The position numbers and the translations under genes are program-made. Shown here in pieces: positions 1 to 6,054 of a stretch of 8,215 nucleotides of DNA. Where the stretch lies: NCBI GenBank assembly GCA_003514455.1, contig DOQH01000049.1:5580-13794 (forward strand), written 5' to 3'. Positions within the stretch are counted from its first letter, which is position 1. The number at the start of each line of letters is the position of its first letter. Source of the DNA: Candidatus Magasanikiibacteriota bacterium (GTDB lineage Bacteria; Patescibacteriota; Patescibacteriia; Magasanikbacterales; UBA10003). Under the pieces are notes generated by a model. That model was not told the DNA's origin, ran no database searches, and worked only from the letters and a program-made list of their open reading frames with translations.

Positions 1-423
1 ACTTATCCTGAAGAAAAATTATTTAAAGTGGCGGAGAAGTGGTATAAACTGGATGAGGATTTGCAAGCCATTGAGCAAGAGCAAACCATTGATGAAACCA
101 GCGGCACGATTATCACCAAAGAATTAGACAAAACATCTTTTGGCAATTGGGTAATGACCAAGCCGGGCCAGACAACCACGGTGTCATTTACTTATCGTTT
201 GCCTTTAAAATTATTAAACAATTCAGATTATTTGTCCTATTCTTTATTGGCACAAAAGCAGGCCGGTCGCGTGGCTGATGGCTTTTTCAGTCATATTTCC
301 ATCCCGGTTGATTGGCAGGTGGTTTGGCGCGATCCGGCCGAGATTGATCTAAATGGTAATCAATTGAATTATTCAACTGACTTAAAAGAAGACAGATATT
401 TTGGATTTGTGATGAAGAGATAA
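1..423 (+). CDS. DUF4012-like protein, C-terminal fragment (5' end outside window)
   Basis: The frame is open from base 1 to the TAA at 421-423 and has no convincing start. The GTG at 28 is in frame, but the codons before it (TYPEEKLFK) read like protein, so the gene very probably begins upstream. The visible 140 residues are hydrophilic, mostly beta-like and Cys-free. They contain a segment of the form FGNWVMTKPGQTTTVSFTYR followed by LP, which resembles the C-terminal beta domain of DUF4012 proteins of Patescibacteria (a 'PG.t..v.f.Y.LP' pattern), and end in a DRYFGFVMKR tail, also typical. Such proteins are membrane-anchored with a large extracytoplasmic part; their biochemical role is unknown. 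It lies 59 bp upstream of another envelope gene on the same strand and may share a transcript with it. The family call rests on motif memory from a fragment, so it is moderate. Confidence 0.6.
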   Translation, partial: TYPEEKLFKVAEKWYKLDEDLQAIEQEQTIDETSGTIITKELDKTSFGNWVMTKPGQTTTVSFTYRLPLKLLNNSDYLSYSLLAQKQAGRVADGFFSHISIPVDWQVVWRDPAEIDLNGNQLNYSTDLKEDRYFGFVMKR

Positions 424-482
424 TTTAAGCAAGCGGAGGCAGATAATTTTTAAATATCTATCGAGTTTGCTCGTTTACAAAT

Positions 483-2324
483 ATGCCCGTACGCAAAAAA
501 ACCAGTTCTAAATCGTTTGACCGGAAAATGGTCAATGGTCTGCAAGATATTTATTCCGAAACAAATAAAAAAAGTCGTCCGACAGTGTCCGCGCCGTCAG
601 GCGGTCGCTCCAAAACCAAATTTCTTTTTGGTTTGTTGCTCTTTTTTGCTTTTCTAGCCGGCGTATCTTGGGCCGGTTTTTTTGTTTTCGGCAGCGGGCA
701 GAAATTTTCCGAAGATAAGATTGAAATAAAAATTAACGGGCCGGAAAAAGCGGTTAGCGGTGAAGGCATTACTTATCGTTTAGTGATTCGCAATCGCCAA
801 CGTGCGCCTTTGGCCAACACCTCGTTGGAGGTGCGCTATCCTGATAATTTTATCATTGCCTCTGTTAATCCAGCAAGTGATGACAAAGAAAATCGCCGTT
901 GGGATTTTGGAGCGATTGGCGAAGACGAAGAAAAAACTGTGGAGATTTCCGGGGCTTTATTTGGCGCGCCGCCAATTGATTTGACTTTGCGCGCTTTTTT
1001 AAGTTACCGCCCGGCTAATTTTAACGCTGATTTTCAAAAAGTCAACAATTTTACAACTAATCTTCAACCATTACCGGTTGAATTAAGCATTGTCGGGCCT
1101 GACGCTGTTGGTCCTGGCGAAGAGGCATTTTACACTGTCAGTGTGGTAAACGCGGCGGAAGAGTCAATGAAAAATTTGGAATTGTCTTTGAAATTGCCGA
1201 CTAATTTAAAAATTAATTCTTTGACACCGGCGCCGACACAAGGTCAGACATTGTGGAAATTACCGGAATTGGCTCCGCAGGCCTCAAGCACTATTAAAAT
1301 TAAATCAGTTTTTACGGCCGGGTCCCTTGAAGTCGCGCCAGTGTTTTCAGCTATTCTTAATTTGCGTGAAGATGGGCAATTGTTCCAACAGGTCACAACT
1401 GAAAAAATAACAAATCTTACGCAGTCGGCTTTGTCGTTGACCATGGCGGCCAACGGTAGCGCGGAAAAACAATCAGTGAATTTTGGCGACAAAATTTCTT
1501 TCCTGATTTCATTTGAAAACAGCGGTACCGTAAGTTTAAAAAATTTAACCTTGCGGGCAGTAATGGATATTCCTTATGACGGCGCAAAAAGTATTTTGAA
1601 TTGGACGGCTTTGGAAGACAAGTCCAATGGCGCGGTGCAGGGCGAACAGAGGTCGGCCACAGTGCGGCGCGGCACAATCACTTGGACCAAAGCGCAAATT
1701 CCGGCTTTGGCTGAATTAAAACCAAAAAGTAAAGGAACAGTGGAATTTATCATTCCCATTAAGGCGAAAAATGAAATCAATTTGGCCAAGTTGGTTGAGT
1801 CAAAAATCACGGCTTACAGCGAGGCGTTGTTTGGAGCAACCAAACCGGGTGAATCATCAATTTTGCCAAGCAATAATTTGAGTTTGACCTTGAATACTGA
1901 TTTGAATTTGTCAGCGCAGGTGATTTTGAAAGAAAAGAAAAATTTACCTCCGCAGATTGGTAAAAAATTTGACAGTGAAAATATCTACACCGTCACTTGG
2001 GTTTTGGCCAATACTTTGCATGAAGTGACTGATTTGAAATTGTCCACTATATTGCCGGAAAATGTGGATTGGAAAAATGTGCCATCTCTTTCAGCCGGCG
2101 ACATTGCTTATGACACCAATACCAAACAAGTGGTATGGCAATTAAATCGTTTGCCTCTATCTGCGCCTATAGCCACTATTTCTTTTGATGTCGGCGTTAA
2201 ATTTTCCAGCGATGACAAGGGCAAAAATGAAACAATAATTGAAAAAACCAGCGTGGAGGCGAAAGACAAGGTGACCGGTGAGGGTGTGCTGTTGTGGAAA
2301 GACGCGATGAGCGCGGGATTGTAA
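483..2324 (+). CDS. Membrane-anchored DUF11/CARDB-type repeat protein
   Basis: 613 residues. A basic cytoplasmic head (about 1-46, rich in K, R, S and T) precedes one strong transmembrane helix at about 47-70 (KFLFGLLLFFAFLAG onward); the rest should lie outside the membrane. The exterior part shows about four immunoglobulin-like units of roughly 110-140 residues, beginning near residues 80, 200, 315 and 475. Each has the pattern 'Ge.i.Y.v.v.N ... l.nl.l...lP ... W.l..l.p....i.f', typical of DUF11/CARDB adhesion-like or scaffold domains. There is no cysteine in the whole protein. No catalytic motif is visible, so a structural or surface role is inferred only. The ATG at 483 has no Shine-Dalgarno sequence close by; a GGAGG lies 43 bp upstream, too far to serve it. 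The gene ends 13 bp before a hairpin terminator. The order DUF4012-like gene then DUF11-like gene suggests a cell-surface locus. Confidence in a real gene is high; the repeat family is fairly sure, the function unknown. Confidence 0.85.
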   Translation: MPVRKKTSSKSFDRKMVNGLQDIYSETNKKSRPTVSAPSGGRSKTKFLFGLLLFFAFLAGVSWAGFFVFGSGQKFSEDKIEIKINGPEKAVSGEGITYRLVIRNRQRAPLANTSLEVRYPDNFIIASVNPASDDKENRRWDFGAIGEDEEKTVEISGALFGAPPIDLTLRAFLSYRPANFNADFQKVNNFTTNLQPLPVELSIVGPDAVGPGEEAFYTVSVVNAAEESMKNLELSLKLPTNLKINSLTPAPTQGQTLWKLPELAPQASSTIKIKSVFTAGSLEVAPVFSAILNLREDGQLFQQVTTEKITNLTQSALSLTMAANGSAEKQSVNFGDKISFLISFENSGTVSLKNLTLRAVMDIPYDGAKSILNWTALEDKSNGAVQGEQRSATVRRGTITWTKAQIPALAELKPKSKGTVEFIIPIKAKNEINLAKLVESKITAYSEALFGATKPGESSILPSNNLSLTLNTDLNLSAQVILKEKKNLPPQIGKKFDSENIYTVTWVLANTLHEVTDLKLSTILPENVDWKNVPSLSAGDIAYDTNTKQVVWQLNRLPLSAPIATISFDVGVKFSSDDKGKNETIIEKTSVEAKDKVTGEGVLLWKDAMSAGL

Positions 2325-2337
2325 AGTAATGGTTTAC

Positions 2338-2366
2338 AAAAGCGGCTCCGATTGGAGCCGCTTTTT
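2338..2366. terminator. Bidirectional Rho-independent terminator between convergent genes
   Basis: A perfect 9-bp stem, AGCGGCTCC (2341-2349) and GGAGCCGCT (2354-2362), encloses a GATT loop. Flanking A (2338-2340) and T (2363-2365) bases extend it to 12 bp. On the plus strand it is followed by a T-rich tract (TTTTAATTTT) and lies 13 bp after the stop at 2324. On the minus strand the stem is followed by CTTTTG, a weaker U tract, so it can also end the transcript of the convergent DUF3419-like gene, whose shifted-frame stop is at 2384-2386. Confidence 0.88.
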
Positions 2367-2383
2367 AATTTTATGCAGTAAAT

Positions 2384-2552
2384 TTATTGGTCGTTAACCA
2401 ACTCTGCTTGGGCGAGATATAGTAGGTCAACATCAGGATCGATTTCTTTGATTGTTATGCGAATACCATTGTGTATAAAAGATGCGCCCGGAGTAAAAAA
2501 TGTTCGATCTCCGTTTTCATGTAAATATGCCATTGCCGGAGATGTTTTTTTT
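2384..2552 (-). pseudogene. Out-of-frame C-terminal continuation of the DUF3419-like gene after an A8 run
   Basis: On the minus strand the coding frame runs ...CAC GAA AAA AAA CAT... through eight A (plus-strand T8, 2545-2552). Stepping back one base there gives a further 53 codons to TAA at 2384-2386: TSPAMAYLHENGDRTFFTPG, then a stretch including ASFIHNGIRI, TIKEIDPDVDLL and YLAQAELVNDQ. This is balanced, protein-like sequence that ends 18 bp before the terminator. The frame as read instead gives HLRQWHIYMK and an early stop at 2455. The joined product would have 367 residues. A AAA AAA is also a classical -1 slippery heptamer, so three readings remain: an indel mutation, a base-calling error in a homopolymer, or deliberate slippage. 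I favour a mutation or sequence error. Confidence 0.7.
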
Positions 2553-3486
2553 CGTGTCTTGTGTCATATGCGTTATTTCTTTGTGAAAATATTTCTCCGG
2601 TTTCAGTGTCAACAGCCAGATAATAGTCGCCTCCAATTGGTAAATCAATTGACCCTCCAAAAGTAAATCCAACACATTTAGCGCCTTTGTTTAGTAATTG
2701 TGTCGCAATTTCAACTTGATGACCAAAACTAATATTGGAAATATAGACATAGTCGTAGTTTTGCGCATTTATATCCGGTGAATTTATATTTGTGATTCTG
2801 AAATTTACATTTGAATGTCTTAATCGCTCTTGCATAATTTTGTAGTTTTTTTCTGAAGCCAAAAAATTTATATCATTAGCATGATTGACCGCAATATGTC
2901 GAATACTTATTGGACTTTCTGTAAAATCCGGGTTTAATAATTTCCAATATTCAGGAGTTGCAATTTGTTTTAAAAAAATTCGAGCTTGTGAGGATAGAAA
3001 AGGATTAAGTCTTACAATTACAGCTTCATCAATATCAATAATTGTTCTGACTTTTCTTTCTGCGATTGTCTTGAAAAAATTTATATATTCTTGATAAGAC
3101 AACTCGCGAGCGGCGATCAACTTTAATTCATTAAAAAAGCACGCAAACATTGAATAATCAAAGACACCAACTTGTTTACTGCCTCTGTCAATGAATGATT
3201 GAAAAAATTCACCACTGCCGGCAACAGTTAGAATTTTTTTTCCAGTAAAATCGAGTTTCTCCAAATTTTTTATGGAATCTGAAGAACCAAGCCAAAGCAA
3301 AAAATCGTGTTGTGATTCTTTGTCAAGATGTTCAAATACGCCGACTTGTTTAAGCTTTTCAAGCTTTGCTGTTACTGCTTCCATGCTAAAACCAGCTAAA
3401 TCGTAAAGTTGTTCTTGTTTAGTTTTTGTCTTTGCAAATTCAGATTCCTTGAGATTTGGTTGTGTGTCAATTCCTATATGTTCCAT
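2455..3486 (-). CDS. DUF3419/BtaA-like SAM-binding protein, probably frameshifted near its C-terminus
   Basis: As read, 343 residues from ATG 3486 to TAA 2455. A glycine-rich segment KKILTVAGSGEFFQSF (83-98), an acidic strand end VGVFD (106-110), NELKLIAAREL (119-129) and LSYQEYINFF (129-138) match the nucleotide-binding core of DUF3419 proteins. That family is related to BtaA, the S-adenosylmethionine:diacylglycerol 3-amino-3-carboxypropyl transferase. A later block YDYVYISNISF with NKGAKCVGFTFGG (about 240-275) fits a Rossmann-like strand-helix-strand. SAM binding is inferred from the family; the substrate is unknown and betaine-lipid synthesis should not be assumed. The last 29 residues, after K314, look unlike protein, whereas the -1 frame continues sensibly to 2384 (see separate entry). 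No Shine-Dalgarno sequence precedes the start (CAAGTTTTTT). The gene is AT-richer than its neighbours, about 27-30% GC in sampled lines, which suggests transfer. It is convergent with the DUF11-like gene and has no same-strand partner within 150 bp. Confidence 0.7.
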   Translation of the reverse strand: MEHIGIDTQPNLKESEFAKTKTKQEQLYDLAGFSMEAVTAKLEKLKQVGVFEHLDKESQHDFLLWLGSSDSIKNLEKLDFTGKKILTVAGSGEFFQSFIDRGSKQVGVFDYSMFACFFNELKLIAARELSYQEYINFFKTIAERKVRTIIDIDEAVIVRLNPFLSSQARIFLKQIATPEYWKLLNPDFTESPISIRHIAVNHANDINFLASEKNYKIMQERLRHSNVNFRITNINSPDINAQNYDYVYISNISFGHQVEIATQLLNKGAKCVGFTFGGSIDLPIGGDYYLAVDTETGEIFSQRNNAYDTRHEKKHLRQWHIYMKTEIEHFLLRAHLLYTMVFA

Positions 3487-3551
3487 AAAAAACTTGATAC
3501 TAGCGCGGTATTATTGAATTAATCCGAACCCTCTTTTGCTGAAGCTACAGA

Positions 3552-3592
3552 CTGGCACAGCGCATTTCGCTGCCTGCGGCGGCGACGGCCAG
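3552..3592. other. GC-rich intergenic hairpin patch
   Basis: The 154-bp gap between the DUF3419-like gene and the tRNA holds a strikingly GC-rich patch in otherwise AT-rich DNA. GGC-AC-AGCG (3554-3562) can pair with CGCT-GCC (3568-3574) around a CATTT loop, leaving a 2-nt bulge. CTGGC (3552-3556) can alternatively pair with GCCAG (3588-3592), enclosing CTGCGGCGGCGACGG. No poly-U follows on either strand, so it is not an obvious terminator. It may be a dispersed intergenic repeat, a small RNA or leftover sequence; one copy alone cannot decide. Nothing else in 3487-3640 could be recognised. Confidence 0.35.
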
Positions 3593-3640
3593 CCCAACAA
3601 AATTTGAGCGACGTGCCCGCTTTTTTAAATTTTTCTCAAA

Positions 3641-3724
3641 TGCCCGAGGGGAGAATTGAACTCCCATGAGATTGCTCTCGCAAGCTCCTGAAGCTTGTGC
3701 GTCTACCAATTCCGCCACCCGGGC
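3641..3724 (-). tRNA. tRNA-Leu (anticodon CAG)
   Basis: An 84-nt class II tRNA. The acceptor stem GCCCGGG/CTCGGGC has one G-U pair and discriminator A (complement of 3641). The D-arm contains the leucine-type GGCGGAATTGGTAGACGC. The anticodon stem CAAGC/GCTTG encloses the loop TTCAGGA, giving anticodon CAG, which reads CUG. The variable arm is long (GAGA GCAA TCTC), and the T arm is GGGAG TTCAATT CTCCC. The 3' CCA is not encoded (TTTG follows), so it would need the CCA-adding enzyme. Its 5' end lies only 6 bp after the stop of the solute-binding protein gene on the same strand, and no convincing separate promoter is visible, so it may be cut from the secG operon transcript. Confidence 0.96.
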
Positions 3725-3730
3725 TTTGTT

Positions 3731-5770
3731 TTATCTCCACCCGCTTTTGGTTCGTATATACCAATTCACAATATCATTAAATCTATCAGCCGGTTGAGAC
3801 AGCTGGTGCAGTTCAATTCCTTTGACTGATTGGTCAATTGGATAAAGGTAAGTGGAATGATACAGGAAAATCGCCGGAATGTCACCTGCCAGTAATTTTT
3901 GAAATTGATAATAGAGTTTTATTCGTTCGTTTTTGTCAGACGATGTGCGGGCTTTATCTAAAATGTCATCAGCCGCTCGGCTGGTGTAATTGGCTAAATT
4001 CAAACCCGGATTTACAACCTGCGATGAGTGCCACAACGGGTATGGGTCGGGATCAGCGCCTGTTACCACGCCATAAAGTAAAATTTCATAAGAGCGATTT
4101 CTAATGATTTCGCGAATTTGTCCTGCGTCAACCAAATTGACACTCACCTGAATGCCCAATTCTTGCCAAGATTCTTTTATGGCAGATGCCACTTTGCTGA
4201 ATTCCGGCTGGTTCAAGGCGGTGAGAGTGACTCCCAGGCCGTAATTGTTTTTTTCACGGAAAAAAGTTTGCGTTGGGCTTAATCCCGCTTCCAAGTCTTT
4301 TTTGGTTTGTGCCGTAAATTCCGCTTTTTTCTTGTTCCAATCATCCTGCTCTTCCGTGGTTAGCTTTTTCTTTTTGAAAAATTCCGGATTTTGCGCTTTT
4401 TGTTGTTCCAGCCAAGTATTATAAATTTCTTGTTCTCTTTTTTCCAAGAATTTTTCTCGGCTGATTTTATTCCATTTGTCGCTATCCAAAATTACATTGG
4501 CTTTGTTTAGATCATTGTCGGTTTTGAAATCTTGTGTTGTGCCAAGTGAAGACGGTGGAAAAGGTCCGTATGCCGGCACGCCTTCATTTTTCAAAATTTG
4601 TGTGATGATTTGCGAACGGTCAACAGCCAAATTCATTGCCTGTCGTAATGGCTGGCTTTTCAACAGCAAATTATTTTTTTGATTTAAAAATAGAGCGGTG
4701 TATTGAGCCATTCGCCATGATTCCAGATTTAAACTTTTTTGGCTGATTTTTTCTTTTTGTTCTTTTGGTAAAAATCCCAATCCCAGCACTTGGCGATTGC
4801 GTAATGCCTCCATTGCAGTGTTCACATCGGGATAAAATTTGAAAATAATTTGATTGATATATGCTTTTTGCAAATGATAATTCGGATTTTGTTTAAGAGT
4901 GTAGGATTTGAGATTGCCGCGGCCGTCTTTGCTCAAAGATGCAAACATAAAAGACCCGGCACCAATTGGTTTTAAATTATTAGAGCTTAATTTTAAATTT
5001 GCAGGATCCACTTCTTGCCATAAATGCATTGGTAAAATTCCCAAAGTCAAAAGATTTGGAAATGGGGCAAAAGGACTGTCTAATTCCAATGAAAAATTAA
5101 GATTGTCAATTTTATTGAATTTGACTTTTTGCCAACCGGCCAAAAGAGGCGATTTTGTTTCCGGATTTTGAACTAAATCCAAAGTAAAAGATATGTCGTC
5201 TATTGTCAGTGCTTCGCCATCTTGCCATTTTAAATCGGACTTGAGAGTGATTGTGTATATTTTATTGGTTTTGTCCAAAGAAAATTTTTCCGCCAAGTCG
5301 GGAATGAGATTGAGCGAGCGGTCATATTTAAAAAGTCCTGCGTAGATCAGGCGAGAAATGTCAGCGTCAGTTTGATTAAGCGGAGCAAAAAGAGGGTTGA
5401 TGGCAGATGGCGCGCCGACCAGTCCCTCTGTGTATTCACCTCCGGATGCTGGCACAGCCACGCGATGCGAGAGAGTATATTCTCCCAAAAGAGTTAGGCC
5501 GGACGCTAGCATTATAATGAAGGCGGCGGCAATAAATTTTTTTTCAGCAGGGTTGAGAAATTTATGAAGTTGTTTTAATTGTTTCCAAGAAGGAATCTTT
5601 CTCGGCGCCAAATTTGCAACCAATTTCAAATCCAAATTTTTTTGAATTCTAGCCAGTGGATGGCTGGAGAAATTTCCAAAAATACACAAAAGACCCCTCC
5701 ACTGTTTCTTGAGTATTAAGAAGAACTTTTTTAACACATTCAACACACTATTTGGTTGAAAGATATACAT
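3731..5770 (-). CDS. Membrane-anchored ABC-type solute-binding protein, family 5 (peptide/Opp-Dpp type)
   Basis: 679 residues. A basic N-terminal stretch (1-77) precedes one transmembrane helix at about 78-97 (KFIAAAFIIMLASGLTLLGE region), so the protein is anchored rather than released or lipidated: no lipobox Cys is present. The exterior part is a typical SBP_bac_5 fold: EYTEGLVGAPSAINPLFAPL (112-131), DADISRLIYAGLFKYD (135-150), KWQDGEALTIDDISFTLDLV (181-200), and near the C-terminus VTGADPDPYPLWHSSQ and NYTSRAADDILDKAR. Family members bind peptides or other small solutes for import; the ligand is not predictable here. A highly charged helical insert lies at about 430-495 (see findings), making it longer than the usual 500-600 residues. 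No permease or ATPase gene is in the window. The start at 5770 overlaps the end of secG by 23 bp and has no Shine-Dalgarno sequence. TTG starts near residues 47-54 cannot be excluded. The protein family is certain, the exact start less so. Confidence 0.92.
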   Translation of the reverse strand: MYIFQPNSVLNVLKKFFLILKKQWRGLLCIFGNFSSHPLARIQKNLDLKLVANLAPRKIPSWKQLKQLHKFLNPAEKKFIAAAFIIMLASGLTLLGEYTLSHRVAVPASGGEYTEGLVGAPSAINPLFAPLNQTDADISRLIYAGLFKYDRSLNLIPDLAEKFSLDKTNKIYTITLKSDLKWQDGEALTIDDISFTLDLVQNPETKSPLLAGWQKVKFNKIDNLNFSLELDSPFAPFPNLLTLGILPMHLWQEVDPANLKLSSNNLKPIGAGSFMFASLSKDGRGNLKSYTLKQNPNYHLQKAYINQIIFKFYPDVNTAMEALRNRQVLGLGFLPKEQKEKISQKSLNLESWRMAQYTALFLNQKNNLLLKSQPLRQAMNLAVDRSQIITQILKNEGVPAYGPFPPSSLGTTQDFKTDNDLNKANVILDSDKWNKISREKFLEKREQEIYNTWLEQQKAQNPEFFKKKKLTTEEQDDWNKKKAEFTAQTKKDLEAGLSPTQTFFREKNNYGLGVTLTALNQPEFSKVASAIKESWQELGIQVSVNLVDAGQIREIIRNRSYEILLYGVVTGADPDPYPLWHSSQVVNPGLNLANYTSRAADDILDKARTSSDKNERIKLYYQFQKLLAGDIPAIFLYHSTYLYPIDQSVKGIELHQLSQPADRFNDIVNWYIRTKSGWR

Positions 5771-5969
5771 TTAAAATAGCCACTAGGAAAAAGCCAACTG
5801 CCAAGACGATAGTGGCGTAAAAGAGTATTTTTTCAAATCCGCGTTTGGTGCGGAAAACATTGCCTTCTCCGCCAAAAACGCCTGATAATCCGGTGCCTTT
5901 GGCCTGGACTATAATTACGGCGATTAATAGAACTGAAATGACGATTTGAGCTATATTGAGGTATTGCAT
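5748..5969 (-). CDS. secG: Protein translocase subunit SecG
   Basis: 73 residues, the usual size. Two transmembrane helices (about 3-22 and 48-69) flank the conserved cytoplasmic loop VQAKGTGLSGVFGGEGNVF (about 21-39), the SecG signature. SecG is the small accessory subunit of the SecYEG channel and aids SecA-driven export across the inner membrane. The ATG at 5967-5969 is preceded by a strong promoter whose predicted start point is only about 2-5 nt away, so translation is probably leaderless. The stop lies 23 bp inside the following solute-binding protein gene, indicating co-transcription and translational coupling. The exported or anchored products on both sides need the Sec route, which fits the neighbourhood. 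Confidence 0.96.
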   Translation of the reverse strand: MQYLNIAQIVISVLLIAVIIVQAKGTGLSGVFGGEGNVFRTKRGFEKILFYATIVLAVGFFLVAILNVYLSTK

Positions 5970-5978
5970 ATGTCTATA

Positions 5979-6007
5979 ATTCTATCAGTTTAAATTTTAA
6001 GTGTCAA
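5979..6007 (-). promoter_or_regulatory. Sigma70-type promoter of secG (near-leaderless)
   Basis: On the minus strand: a perfect -35 TTGACA (6007-6002), a 17-bp spacer and -10 TAGAAT (5984-5979, one mismatch). Transcription should start about 7 nt downstream, near 5971-5973, while the secG ATG begins at 5969. The mRNA would have almost no 5' leader, which agrees with the absence of a ribosome binding site. Confidence 0.8.
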
Positions 6008-6016
6008 TCCACCTCC

Positions 6017-6045
6017 TTGCTTGACAGGATAAAATTGTGTATAAT
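6017..6045 (+). promoter_or_regulatory. Sigma70-type promoter of the DsbA-like gene (near-leaderless)
   Basis: A perfect -10 TATAAT (6040-6045) stands 17 bp from a weak -35 TTGCTT (6017-6022, three matches). The better hexamer TTGACA at 6021-6026 is only 13 bp from the -10, too close. The start point is expected near 6051-6053, a few bases before the ATGs at 6055 and 6058. The -35 boxes of this and the secG promoter are 9 bp apart on opposite strands, so the two promoters are back to back and could compete or share a regulator. Confidence 0.72.
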
Positions 6046-6054
6046 GATGTTAAT

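Noticed and set aside
435..439. GGAGG as ribosome binding site of the 613-residue protein.
   Set aside because: It is 43 bp upstream of ATG 483, and no start codon in a useful frame lies 5-12 bp after it.
1244..1810. Several overlapping minus-strand open frames of 80-90 codons inside the DUF11-like gene.
   Set aside because: They lie wholly inside a well-supported gene, have low-complexity or Cys/Ser/Arg-rich antisense-type composition and no start signals.
3607..3630. Plus-strand AGCG/CGCT hairpin followed by T6 as a terminator.
   Set aside because: The stem is only 4 bp, and no plus-strand gene ends nearby.
3605..3645. ATTTGAG/CTCAAAT inverted repeat just downstream of the tRNA (minus strand) as its terminator.
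   Set aside because: The loop is about 26 nt, the stem is AT-rich and only TTTTG follows; too weak to annotate.
6009..6016. A strong Shine-Dalgarno-like GGAGGTGG on the minus strand upstream of secG.
   Set aside because: It lies 39 nt from the ATG and upstream of the -35 box, so it is not in the mRNA; the only start after it (TTG) opens a five-codon frame.
6021..6045. TTGACA at 6021-6026 as the -35 of the DsbA-like gene.
   Set aside because: Its spacing to TATAAT is 13 bp, too short for sigma70; TTGCTT at 6017 has the proper 17 bp.
6037..6054. GTG start at 6037 adding six residues to the DsbA-like protein.
   Set aside because: The GTG is next to, and the following codons overlap, the TATAAT -10 box at 6040-6045, upstream of the expected transcription start; ATG 6055 or 6058 leads directly into the signal anchor.
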